Below, one piece after another: positions 51,001-63,200 of a stretch of 64,000 nt of DNA; position 1 is the stretch's first letter; every line of letters begins with the position of its first letter. Source of the DNA: Volvox africanus. Taxonomy: Eukaryota; Chlorophyta; Chlorophyceae; Chlamydomonadales; Volvocaceae. Under the pieces are notes generated by a model. The model was not told the origin of the DNA. It worked only from the letters and a program-made list of their open reading frames with translations, and searched no databases. Both the position numbers and the translations under genes were made by a program. The DNA lies in contig BSDZ01000078.1 in the NCBI GenBank assembly GCA_030268105.1, positions 5,875,001 to 5,939,000 of the forward strand, written 5' to 3'.

Positions 51001-54000
51001 ACAGTCCTGTCAGCGTCTCCAGGTCCTTTGCGAGGTAGACCTGCTCAACAGCCTTCGCCAACCACGCCAGGGCACGTGCGCGTGACGCCGCGGCGGCAGC
51101 AGCGTGTGTTCCGGCTGGCGGCGCAGCTAAAGGGTCCAATAAGGTGCCGCCGTACGCATCTAGTACGGCATGCTGCCGCTGGTGTACGGCATGCTGACGG
51201 AGTGCCTCCGCAGCACCATCCAGGCAGCATGCAGCGGCAGCGGCGTGCTCCTTGGCTGCCAGCAGCATGCGCAGGGCAGTGCTGTGGTTGCCGGCCTTGA
51301 TGGCCAGTTCGGCAGCTGGAGCTGTCAGTCCGCAAGCCTGGGCAGGGGGGTCGTGATGGGTGAAGCGGTGATCACCTTAATTTTAGGGAATTCAGGGGGA
51401 TCGCGATCTATCGGAAGATAAAAGAAGCGATCAGAATGCGAAGAAGCCATTAAATGTGACATGTGATATGAGCACTCTGCGCCCTTCGCGGGTTACCTAC
51501 ACCCACCTTGCCCGTCCACACGAACCTGTAGGCACCTTCCAGCCAATCCGAGCCATCGCCGCAGCTCGCACGCCGTTACGGGATCCGGCGATTGCTCCGG
51601 TCGGCTCGCTGCCGCCAGCAGCTGCAGCGCCGCTCCCGCCAATAGCCGCCGTTGCTGCGTGGGTGACTCCTCGTCGGCGGCGCGGCGGCGCTTAAGGTAC
51701 GCCTCCGCCACCTCGGCCCGAACCTGGAGGTATGGGTAAGCGTCCATTGTAACCCGACTGACTGTGGCATAAGCTGTGATGGAGCTTGCTCTCTACGGAG
51801 GCCCTTGGGAACCTCGTTTCCTTAGGTTAAAAGGTGTGTGTGTGCGTAGGTGCATAAAGGTCGCGCTTGGTGCGACACGTAAGTATGCAAGCGGAGCCGT
51901 TCAGCGTTGCAAAGATCCACAAAAGGACCCCACGATGTGACTTGTCCGCAATGCCCTCCACCCGCCGCGCTCACAAGGTGCCGACGCACGATCCACCCTC
52001 GACATACACTTACCATATCTGCCGCCTGCACGAACGCCTTTCTTGCCATGAGATAATGCCGATTATCCAGCAGGTTGCGAGCCCGCTTGGCCCACTCGGC
52101 ACGACTACTGGTCGCCTGCTGGGTGAGGCCGTACCACACGGCGTCTTGGCCGTCCTCCAAAAGCGTCCTGCGACCCGTGGGTCCGTCGGGATACGTCTGA
52201 AAGGTAAAGGTGCTTTGGAAGAGACTTTGGGCAGAAGTAGAGGTTCGTGGGGTAGCTGCACTACAGGGTGCGATGGCGCACAGGATTTCCCCTTCGACAG
52301 AAGCACACCACATGGGGTGTGTTTGTGTGTATGTGCGGGACTACATAACCGGCGGACCTGCGCGGGTGGGCCCTAGGAATTTCGCCGATCGTGGGATTAT
52401 GCACGGCATGGAGAGCAGGTGAGCAGGGCAGCCGAGAAACCAGCTGAATGAGCTATTGAGCTGGCAGTTTCTCATACCGGTTAGGAGAGGGAGAGCTGGT
52501 GTTACAGCTGTGTAAAAACAGAGGTTTCGGGCAGATCCTTGCAGTGCCCCCAACCAGGAGGACACTGCAACAACGGCCCCGCCCCTCCAGTGGCCACATC
52601 TTTTCGTTTCTTTACCATATGAAGGCCCAACTCCTGACCCACCGGTGTACCGCCCGGGCGATCCCTAGGCTTTGCAGCAGGTGGTAGAAAGGCGCCCGCT
52701 TGGTGGGATTGCGGTCGAATATGACGACGTTGTTTTTGGCGCGCGTCAGCGCTGTGTACAGGTGCTTTAGCTCCTCCGCCAGCAGCACATGAGAGCGCTC
52801 GTCAAACTTTAGCGGTCGCACGGCCCCAGGATCGGGTGCAGTCACCTGCACGGGTAACATGGGCGGCGAAGGAGGGATGGGTATGGGGTCCCGGTTCCCG
52901 GTTCCATGACCGGACGCATAAGGGCCCTGCTATCTATGCAACGGGTGTCGCATCAATGGCAATGAGCAACGCCCACACACGTGCGTGCAATCATCAAAAG
53001 ATGGTACGTGCGGGGGTTTGTCTGACGTGTCCGCCGCCTAACATAGCCCACCTGCTGCATGTTGTACTTGTGCCCGTCTGCCGCCGCGACGCCGCCCGTT
53101 GCCGCCACCTCAGCCAGGTATGAGCCGAGCACCCGCCACTCGGCGTTGGCATCGCTGTCGTTGAAGAAGTCCACAATGAACACCTGCATGGACACCGATG
53201 AGGTCAGGGAAGGGAAGATCCGATCAAAGCAGCGGACTAGGAGAGCGGACGAAGTTCAAAAAGCCCGGGTATGGCGGTGGTGCCGCCAAGTCTACCCTAT
53301 GGAAAAAGGTAAACCAAGGGACAACGGTATCACAGCAGCAGTGTGTTGTACTACAAAGGTAACGGCTGTGCTGTACTGCAAGGGTAACGGCTATGTTATA
53401 CTGCAAGGGTACGGCACGTCACACCCATGTGAAGGCACAGTTAAGATGAAGTTTAAATGCGGGTCCACCAATACACCGCGTAACTGTGTGAATGCGAAAC
53501 AGACAGGGCAGGTTACCAGCATGCCCAAACCAGCAACTAGCCCTCCCCGCAGGATACGCACATCGTCGAACTCCAGCCCCTTGGCCTGCGGCACCGTCAT
53601 GATGATGGCGTTGGAGTCCTGGATGTCCTGAGGCAGCTGGGCCACAGAGGCCATGGTGCGGACAAGAATCACTTGATGGGCCCCGAACTCAATCTGAGGA
53701 GGGTGGGCAGGAAAGCGCGTGACGGAGGGAGCAAGAAAGGTGGTGTTATTTCGGCGGGCAGTCAGTATCGCGAATGGAAGGCCGCGCTGGGAGATTGCGC
53801 CTCACAAGTAGAGGAGGGAAGAGTCGAAAGGAAAGAGTTTCAGTCACTTTCCGTGTCGCAATATGAGCTGCGACACGGAAAGCCGTCGCCGCTGTGCGGC
53901 ATGGCATTAGACGGCCAAGCATCATAAGGTGTGCTTAAAATGCAGCTCCGTATTTGGGGTCGAGAAGGCAGAGAGGAATACGAGATCTGGTGGCGCTAAG

Positions 54001-57000
54001 ACGCACGATGTAAGTGAGAAGAGCATTTTCATGCATATGACTCTCCAAGTCCCCATGCATGCATACACAAACTAGTCGGCCACGCACGGTGCGCCTTCAG
54101 CCGCGCGCCCTGTCCACATCACCCCGAGAAAAACTTCATTTGCCTCCCGAATCGCCCCCTGCTCCCCACCCTCGACGTGTTCCTGTCCAAGCCGCTGAGC
54201 AGGATCGCCAGATGGTCTGAAGAGATGCCCTCCAGCAGAAGCGGGTGAGGTCCGGGGAAGAGCGCCCGCTCTCGATCAAGGTGGTCCAGCTGACGGGGGA
54301 AGTAGTGCCGGAGCACATCCACCACTAGTGCCGCTACATCCAGCACGCCTTGATGGGTGCTGCGAAGGCACGTACAAGAGCAGAGCCAGCGGGAGGCAAG
54401 GGTGAGTGGGCTGTCGTGAGTGGTGATGAAGGGGAGACGGCGAGTGGGCTGTCATGAGTGGTGATGGAGGGGGGACACGGCGCGAGAGAACGGGCGTTGG
54501 TTTGTAACCAGGGCACGACACGGCCATGCTGCAGGTGGGTTTGAGCGGGGGGGCGTGTCGCAGAACGGAGATGGGGGATCGCCATATGCATACGTGGAAG
54601 CTCACACTTGACGGGTTGCGAAAGGACACAACCAAACCTGCACTCCTCTCTTCCCTTCTCACCGAAAGTTCATCCTTAGCTGTTGAATCTGCGGCGTCGC
54701 CACCGCCAGGCCGTGGCCCCGCCGCGGCACAATTGCGACCCGGCTGCCAGCACCGACGCCGTCGTCGCCTGCACCTGCCGCCGCCGCCGCCGCTACCGCT
54801 ACCGACTGTGCCGCCGCCATCTGCTGCTGCACCTGCTGCTGCTGGCGGCGGCGCTGGTTTTCCTCAAAGAACAGCGTGCAGATGTCTGTGAAGCGGAAGC
54901 CGATGCCTCGGGCGATGGTTTGTGCAGTGTCACCGCAATAGAAAAGGGTGTTGGGGTCGGCAGCCACCGCGATGTCCAGCAGCAACTCACCCTGCGTGAA
55001 ATCCTGAACCTGCGGGATCCGGAATGAGGCTGGTGGAGGAAACTTCACGCACCGAAACCCCATGCGCCTGAAACCCGCTACCCTTCGCCAGAAGTGGCAG
55101 AGGCCTCTGCACGTCCCTAATGAATACTGCTCACCTCATCGCGATACAGTGCGTGAATTGGCGTCCCGCTGTAACTACTTGCGGCCATCTCCCGGTAGAT
55201 GTGCCCCACAAGGTCCAGCAGGTCATATCGCCACTCCTGCCGCTTCAGCCGCTCATACCTGCAGCGATAACGGCGGCAGCGGCAACAGCAGCAAAACAGT
55301 GGCATCAGCGGCAGCGATAACGGCGGCAGGGGCGGCAGCGATAACGGCGGCAAGGGCGGCAGCGATAACGGCGGCAGCGGCGGCAGCGATAACGGCGGCA
55401 GCGATAACGGTGGCAGCGGCAACAGCAGCAAAACAGTGGCATCAGCGGCGGCAGCGGCGGCAGTAGTATAAATGCATGTCAGCGAGGTCGCCAGCGCAGC
55501 AGCAGCAGCCGAAGGGGGACCACGCAGCCCGTACGTGACGTGCGTAACGCAATATAAACACATATATAAATCCCTGCCCTGCGCATTACGACTCATCCGC
55601 CCCCTTTCGGCCCGAGGCCGACCAATTAAGAGTACGACACAATTAAACCCATACGACACAATTTAAGTAACCCCAAAATTTAATGCTTATTGGGATTTAG
55701 CCCGATTTGGGGCTTAAGTTCTCTTCCCCCATTAAGTGCACACAGTCATTGTGCAGGAGCGGCGGCCTGACCCGATTGAATTTATGGCCCCCAAATCCTG
55801 AGGACCAATTATTTCCTACGGAACCAGTAAACACCTCAGCCACGCACGGGGCTTATACCTTTCGAATATGGGCCACACCAGCTTCCCGCGGACCTCCTCG
55901 CTGAAGTTAGGGGCTCGCTTGCGGCCGAGTGTCAGGTACGCGGACAAGCTGAGATGACCCATGGGACTGTGGGGCGTATAGGACACAGCGGAGTTGCAGT
56001 GAGAGCGGCGGCGAGGTCCCTGATCGCTTGTCGCGTTTTGTATACCAGCACTGGAGTTACTCGCTGGCTCCACGTTTGAAGCAGAGGAGGGGGAGGTGGA
56101 CTGCTAGGGATGATCCTGAATGCATCCCGCATCATCCCGGAGTCGCCACCCTTGAGGTAGCTCACCTCGCAATGGCCTCCGCACTGCCCTTTAGATAGCT
56201 CATAATCTCTTGGTAAACCAAGCCAGGGGCCACACTGCCGCGTTGCTCGGGGGCTGCGCGGGGCCGGGCCCATAGGGGGGCGAAGGGGGGGACGCAGAGG
56301 TGGGGGGGCTTTGGCCTGGCAGCCTGGCGGCTGGAAGAGCGGAGGAAAATGATCTGTCATTGAAATGCGGCGGAGGGACCCAGGGCTGGCACCCAGGGCC
56401 GGTCCTGTACCCAGGGCTGGTATTAGGGCTGGGCGTAGGGTATGGTTCGGTGATAGGTGAAGGATGCGGCGAAGAGAATGGGGTCCGATGGATGGATGGA
56501 GTTCCCTCCTATAGCACGTATGCGGACGCGGAACCGCAGGATCTACCCGCTACAAGGCTAGCAGCATCCACAACCCGGCTCACAGGTAATCTTCTTCCAC
56601 ATGCTGTTGACGAAGTACTGGTACGTCACCTCGCGGTTCAGCCGAGCCAGGCCTGCCACACCCGGTCCGTAGTCATCTACCGCAGCCAAACCCTCGATGC
56701 CGCCCCCACCACCTCCCCCTTCTAAGTCCGCCAGCGCCCCTGCCCGCGCTGCTACCGCCGCCGCCACTGCGGCGGCCGCCTCCACCTCCTCCTCTAGTGC
56801 CACCAAGCCGTCCGCTGCGCCTGCCGACGCGTCGGCGCCGACCCCGCCAGCATCGCCGGTTCCTGGGGCACCGTTGCTGCCTCCTTGGTTAGCAACGGCC
56901 CCGCCGGTCGCATCCGCCTCCTCTTCGTCATCGCTGACGTCTTCATCCAGTGCAACCACCAGGGCGGCACCATCGGGATCCAGCTCCTCACCATCATCGG

Positions 57001-60000
57001 GAAGCTGATGAAAGCAGCGACGGGGCGGCATGAATGTGCTGTAGGTCAATGTCGTGCGAAACGTGGGGAATCAGGGCACGATGCAGGAGACCAATTCATA
57101 GCAAATCATAGCGACGGAAATGCGACTCAGTGGCGACGATGAACCCCTAATGGCGGGCAGGGTGTAAACAATGCACAAGAGCTGTTGGTAAGTTCGGGGA
57201 CCTCGTGTGGCTTGTTTGCATTAGTGACTGGCTGGGAGCAAAATGAGGACAAAATAAACTTTTGCGTTTCCTTGCGTTAGCCACAAAGAAGCCCCCGTTT
57301 CCGCAGTAACACTATCACAACATAGTACTACCGCAATCCCGACATCAGCCCGTCTGTACTTGAAGGATCGCGCCGTTGGGCTGGCGTGGAAAGAAGGGCC
57401 GATCCGTGGTTCCGTCCAGCATGCGCAGGTACGCCCTGCTGGAGAGGAACAGCGGGAAGGCCTCCGATGGCACGTCGCGGAAGGTGTGATATGTAGCGCT
57501 CGCCATCGCCATCACGCGCGCAAAGTCCGCCGGCGGCAGCACGGCACTCTGCAGCCGACGGAACGCTAGCGCGACACGCTCGCACAGCGTCGCTGAGGCT
57601 GTCACGAAGACCGCGTGCACGGGGTCGAGGTGGGGGTTAGTGTAATGCCTCAGCCAGTTGCCCCACAGCCGGAAGACGGCGCACGTGGTTTTGCCGGTTC
57701 CAGAGCGGCCCAGCAGGATGATGGAGGAAGGGGGTTTGGGGACAAGGTTGATGATGTCGTACTCTTCCGGGGAGAGCTTGAAGGGGAAGTCCACCTAGGG
57801 ATGGAAATGAGCGTCGGATGTTCAGAATTGACAGAGCGGGGTCTCTTTGGGCTCGCTGGTGTAAGGAGGCGAATGAAAGGAACCAGCTGGTGCTGGTACT
57901 GAAGGAACGAGGTAGGACTAACCATCGTGAAGGTCGGTGATGACAACTGACGTCGCTCAAAGGAGGGAAAGTGGAAACAAGAGCTAGGACACGTAAACTA
58001 GGTAATAAGCCATCAAGGTCCTGGAGGGGAAGGAAGCGGGGTGAAGGTCCCAAAGACCCGCAACCTGATTTTTGAGTTGCGCGACCTTTGATGTCACTGG
58101 ATGACGGAACCTACGGCAAATCCCTTCCTTCCAGGTGCTCCCCAACAAACCCCCTTCCCAGGTGCTGCCCTTGCGACTTTGGACACCTTCACCCACACTG
58201 GTGACCTCCCCCTTGTGACGTGTACCTTGGCCGCCTCCAGGCCGTGAAGCACCGCCGTCACCAAAACGCTGTCCAGGTTGTAAAACTTCATCGGAGTGTA
58301 CGTATCCACAGCCCAGCTGGCCGGTGGGAAATGCTCCCGTAAGTCAGTCGCTTGCTGCTGCGGTGCATTCTGTTCCGGGTCTTTTCGCCATCGCGGGCCG
58401 CGGGTCTTTTCGCCATTGGAGGCCGCCGAATCTCCGTCAGATGTCTTCCCTGATTCACAATAGTGACGTGGCAGTCGCTGCGCCGTACGGCACGCGGCGG
58501 CCGCATCGACGGCGGCACGCCCGGCGCAACCAGGGGGGGTCGACGCCTCGTGGTGCGGAATGGGTTGCAGCCGCAGCCGCTCTCTCATGGCCAGTGTACG
58601 GCGGAAGGACGCGCGTACCAGGCCAATCATATCTTCATAGGCCTTATGGTTCAACGTGATGAACTAGCGGTGCATGTTGGAGAAGGGCAGGGCATATACA
58701 TCGAAATCTCACTGCGCATTACAACGAACTGACGACCTAACGTGGCAGCTGTCGGAACCGCCCTAACACATGCGGCTGAAAGCAGGAGCCATATCGCCGG
58801 GGAAACCACTATATGCATATTTTTCTAGCAGAACAAGAATCAATGTAATTTTTAGCATCTCGCATTCAAGAGCATCCATGGGCCGTGCGTCATCTGCTGT
58901 GCAGTAGCTTGCGCGTGGCCAGGCGCTAAGCAGACATTCCCGCCTGCTAGTCCCCCCTTCTTCCAAGCGCTTCTGTCACCTCACACCTCACATCTCACAC
59001 CTCACACCACACACCACACACCACACACTCACCCACAGCCGGATCATCTCCGCCCAAGTGCGGGTCTCTTCGTCGTACTCCACTGCCACTTCGAACAAAA
59101 TGCGGCCGCCCTTGGTAATCTTCAGCCTCCACAGCTCCTGATAGCGCAGGCGGCGCAGGAGGAGAAGGCGGTGTGTGGGGGGAAGGGGGAAAGGGGGGAG
59201 GGGAGGGGGAGGGGAGGATGCCACAACGAGCAAGATGAGCCTGTTGGAAGTCCAGAACACTGTAAATCGTCCCTGGTGTGGGAGTGCAGCTCAGTGGCAA
59301 AGAAAATGGCTAAATGAGATCTCTCAATGGTCATTGCCTGAAGGTATAGCTCCGGCTCTTAAGTCCTGGAGCTCCGCTCTGTGTTTCCTGGAAGGGTTCC
59401 TCTTTCTGAAGGAGCTCGGAAGGACGAATTGGCGAGTAGCCCCATACAACTCCCTGGCATACTGGCAGCATCTGAATTACAGCACCTAACTAAAAAGGCG
59501 CCCCTTCCGTCGATTTGAGAACACCCGCAAAGGACGACTGAGCACATGCATATGCTCACATGCTTCTGATGGAAACGCCTCGTCGGTTACGTACCTCGTG
59601 GGCTCGTGCTGTCCAGGTTTGCGCCCTGAGACATCCCCCTCACCTGCTGCGCCAGCATGGGATCGTCCGCGGGGAGCTTCTTGGCGCCCCGGCATCGGGC
59701 CCAGTAGCCACTACCGATGATGGGCAGGCGAGACATGACCAGTCGCCTGCGGAAGGGGCGCAGGGCGGAGGGGGTGAGGTTACGGATACTGTGGGTACTT
59801 TCTCTCCAGGTACATATCCCCCCATCTTCCCCCTACCCCCATCCATCGGGGGCCCAGGCGGGACAACGCGATAACATCTGTAGTCTGTTACAACTGAACA
59901 AACCCACGCAGGAGTGCGGAGTCGCTTTCCAATGACGGCTCTGCGCTATCCAATACGGCCATCTGCGTGCATAGGCTGGGGCTAATAGCGTATAGCCGTT

Positions 60001-60228
60001 GGCTGGCCCATTCCCTCTCATGCCCGCAGGACCACCTCAGTTACGGGACATCTGACTAAGTGTGATTGGAATCACAGTACGGTACTGAGACTACAATTCC
60101 GCAGGAAGCGGTGGAGGGAAGCAGGAAAGAAGCAAACGCATGCCAGAGCGACAGCATTCGCCAGGACTTAAAATGAAAAAACCTGGTGAAGGATTACCCC
60201 CCACCCCACCCCACACCCCACCCCACAC

Positions 60229-60262
<34 letters not shown>

Positions 60263-63200
60263 ACATATATGTGTATATGTCTATATATACGTCTACAACC
60301 CATCATCCACGCACCTCCACATGTCTGGCAGCCGACCCCAAGCCTCGTAAGCCTGGCGGGTGATGACGAAGCGCCACGCCAGGCCGCGGAGCGGGTGATC
60401 CGCCGCCTCGCCGTCCGCTTCGGGCAACATGCCGACGGAGCTCACCGATGCCACGGCTGCTGCCGCAGGTTCGCCCCCAGCTGCCGAAAGCTGCAGCAGC
60501 TCCTCGTCTTCCACCAGGGCCTCTCCGGGAGGAGGGCCGTCGTCATCACTGTACGCCGCTGCGTTATTTGCGAGGGAGTGGGAAAAACGTTAGTTAGCAC
60601 CCCTTACATACACTCCTCCAGCCAACGGGTAAACATACCCTCTCCATTACAACCGGCATCTCATCTCTGTTCCCTTCTACCAGTGTGCCACCTGCTTTGC
60701 CACCACTCGACAGCTTGAATTCACCCGATTTTAAAATTGCTTCGTTGGTTCATTTCCGCAACCCCGCAACGTGCACGTGCACACTCAGGCATCTACGACG
60801 AAACACTTGTATGTTTCGGCCGAAACATACAAGTGTTTCGTCACCCTTAGGCTGCTGCAATTGTAAGCACCTCCCTCCAGTTCCCTCTTCAAACCGCCGC
60901 CACATGTCTCACCACCCTCCGGCCCCTCCTCCTCGGTCCCCACGTCCACGCCATCGACACGCATCTCCGCCACAATGCGCTGCGGCTTCCGATTGGTGGT
61001 TGCGTTTGCGGCGTTCGTGTCAGCAGCGGCATCTGTGGCGGCGGCATGGCGTGTACTGCACGAGAGGCTGGCAGGTAAGAGCTGCAGGCAGTAACGGCGA
61101 CACGGGCCACATGTGCAGAAGGGCTGAGGAACGCGCCAGGCCCGCCCCAACGGTACACAGCAAACCGAAGAGGGCGCAACACTCACCGCACGCGGTGAAC
61201 AAACTGAGTTACAGTAAACCCTTATCCTTCTCAATGGTGTAATAATCACGACCCGACACGAGTTGGTGACGGCTTTCCTTGAAGCTGAAAAAGGGCGGGG
61301 TCCCCAATATCTGTTCATTAGGATACCTTGGATACAGATTATACATTGAGAAGCTTACAAAAACGCACTTTAATCAGCTTGGACGCCAGTGGCAGCACCA
61401 GCGGCTCCGGAACTGCCACCAGCTGCGCCAGCGGTGCACTCTTGAGCAGTTGGTAGTCCGCTAAGTCGGCGGCGGTTCGAATGGCCCGTAGACCGCCCAT
61501 GGCGCCTATCCAAGCCAAGGCGCTGGCAATGTAATTTTTATTTACAAGTTTTAATGAACTTTGTTTCATAGCTACTGAAACAACACATGTTTGGTTTGTA
61601 AAAGGGATACTATTGCCATCCTTTCGGCTCTTGCCATCGCCCGCGTTGGCTGCGCCCGCGACACCCCTGGCCGCGGCCTTATCGGCCGCTTCTTTGCCGG
61701 CCGTGGCCGCGGCCTCATCGGCCGCCTCCTTGCTGGCTGTGGCCGCCGCATGTGGGCCTTTCAGCTGCTGAAGGGCCTTGCGGACGAAGTTGAGCGCCCT
61801 GGGTTTGCCGTTGCGTGCCCATGGCACCGCGACAGCGGGGCCAGCATGCAACAAGCGGCAGGAGAACTTTCAGGATGCGGATACAAAAAGCTGGATCGCA
61901 TAACCACCCCGAACTATGAACAGCCCATGGATCACGTGCAAATACGCGCGACAATGCATTACTTGACAAATAAAACGCAGGACAACGACATGGCCAGGAC
62001 ATCACTACGTACGAGTACATGCCTCCCCTCCCCAATTTCCGGGTCTTCCACCCCGCCCCCCCCTACGGCTCCCCGCCGCAAAGGCACATACACCACCTCA
62101 CTCACCCCGACACCTCCTCTTGCAGCTGGATCAACAGCTTCTTAACCTTCCTGCTGCTGGCAAGGTCTTCTGGCCGCATGCCCGCTCTGTTCCGAGCTGT
62201 TAGCGCCATCAACCGCGCCTCCTCGGCCGCCACCGCAGCCTCCGCCTCAGCCAGCCCAGGTCCCTTACTCAAACCCTGCTCCTTTTGATTTACAGCACCC
62301 GTGGCACCTGATTGCCCCGCGCGACCCAGAAGTGTGTGCAGCAGCTTAGCCGCGACTTCCTCACGGTGGGGTCGGGAAGCCGCGACGTGGATGGGGGTGT
62401 TGGAGGCCGCGTCAAGACAGAGGACATCGGCGCCGGCGGCCACTAGAATCTCTAGCAGCGCCACATCGCCAGTAAAACAGACCTGTGCTGGTGCATGAGT
62501 TTAGAGGAAAAAGGAAACCATCAAACCCCCGGGGAGGGACATCGTTTTCTTCATGCAATAATCTGCGGCCGCCCGGTTGGGGTCGATCGACCCCGGAACG
62601 CCTCACTGCAAAAACCGCAGCGCACCTTGTGCAGAAGGTTGCTCTCCTCCTGCAGCTGCACCTGTCCCGTGCCGCCCGCGGGCGCGCATTCCTCTACCGA
62701 GGCTACACCGCGTAGCAGCAGCTCCCCAAGCAGGGTTGGTGTGAGACACATGGGGACCGGCCCCAGCGGCGCCGTCGTGCCCACAACCGCGCCAGACACC
62801 AGATTCCATATCGCCAATCGCGGCAGTGGGCCCGTGCCGGGTGGCCCGTGCCATGCGCCAATGTCACCGGCGCGCCAGTCACGGCCACCAGTTTCGTTGC
62901 AAAGTTGCATTAGGAGCGTCACAAGGGGGACGGAAAGCCAGGGGGGAGACGCAGTCCGGGTGCAGGAGGTGGCCGCGATGTCGGTCAGCGCCTGCAGGTG
63001 CGTTAAGGAGACGCGAGGCACCCCGGGTGGAGCCCAGAGTGCAGGAGTTTAGGTAACAGAGAAGGACCAGCAAACGAAGCTGCAAACGTCGAAATCCAAG
63101 TTTTATTGTGGGGTGGTAAGTTAGGTACCGGAATATGATAAATGGCTGAGCATGGGTCTTCTCAAGGTGTGTTATCAACCTCAGGTGGTGCTAAAACAAC

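Larger units (their letters stand above)
42081..52167 (-). other. C-terminal half of the TRANK1-like protein
   Basis: Exons in transcription order: 52167-52014, 51723-51526, 51337-50580, 50322-48756, 48591-48260, 47873-47728, 47430-47126, 46964-45764, 45518-45293, 45089-44927, 44617-44233 and 43624-42081. It opens with TPR-like helices (SSRAEWAKRARNLLDNRHYL), as in TRANK1 after the helicase. Long Ala/Leu-rich helices follow. Exon 45518-45293 has an IQ calmodulin-binding-type motif, AALIQRSWRGWRRRQEEV. Exon 44617-44233 has a short Cys pair, HPYIDEASCPVC, then poly-Gln. The last exon is Gln/His-rich and ends GKKGRK. A poly-Gly run (50585-50655) closes exon 51337-50580. The acceptor at 46964 has an alternative at 46949. 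Confidence 0.75.
52643..60558 (-). other. SF1 (UvrD-like) helicase core of the TRANK1-like protein
   Basis: Exons in transcription order: 60558-60315, 59746-59644, 59137-59033, 58663-58226, 57794-57360, 57004-56584, 56253-56166, 55948-55859, 55258-55135, 55009-54663, 54359-54170, 53693-53562, 53183-53052 and 52845-52643. Pre-helicase landmarks are FVITRQAYEAWGRLPDMW and GGRILFEVAVEYDEETRTW. Motif I (Walker A) is ILLGRSGTGKTT. Motif II is made by a splice, RDE/VQDFTQGELLL. Motif III is YCGDTAQTIARGIGFRF, IV region LRMNF/RTHQGVLDVA, V MTVPQAKGLEFDD/VF, and VI LYTALTRAKNNVVIFDR. All key residues for ATP binding and hydrolysis are present, so the enzyme should be active. An acidic, Gly/Ala-rich insertion (exon 57004-56584) separates motifs I and II, and a Gln/Ala-rich one follows motif III. 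Confidence 0.92.

Noticed and set aside
62603..62888. Alternative minus frames rich in Gly/His overlapping the ankyrin-side exons
   Set aside because: The frame used (exon 62991-62626) joins in phase on both sides and leads straight into the ankyrin unit.
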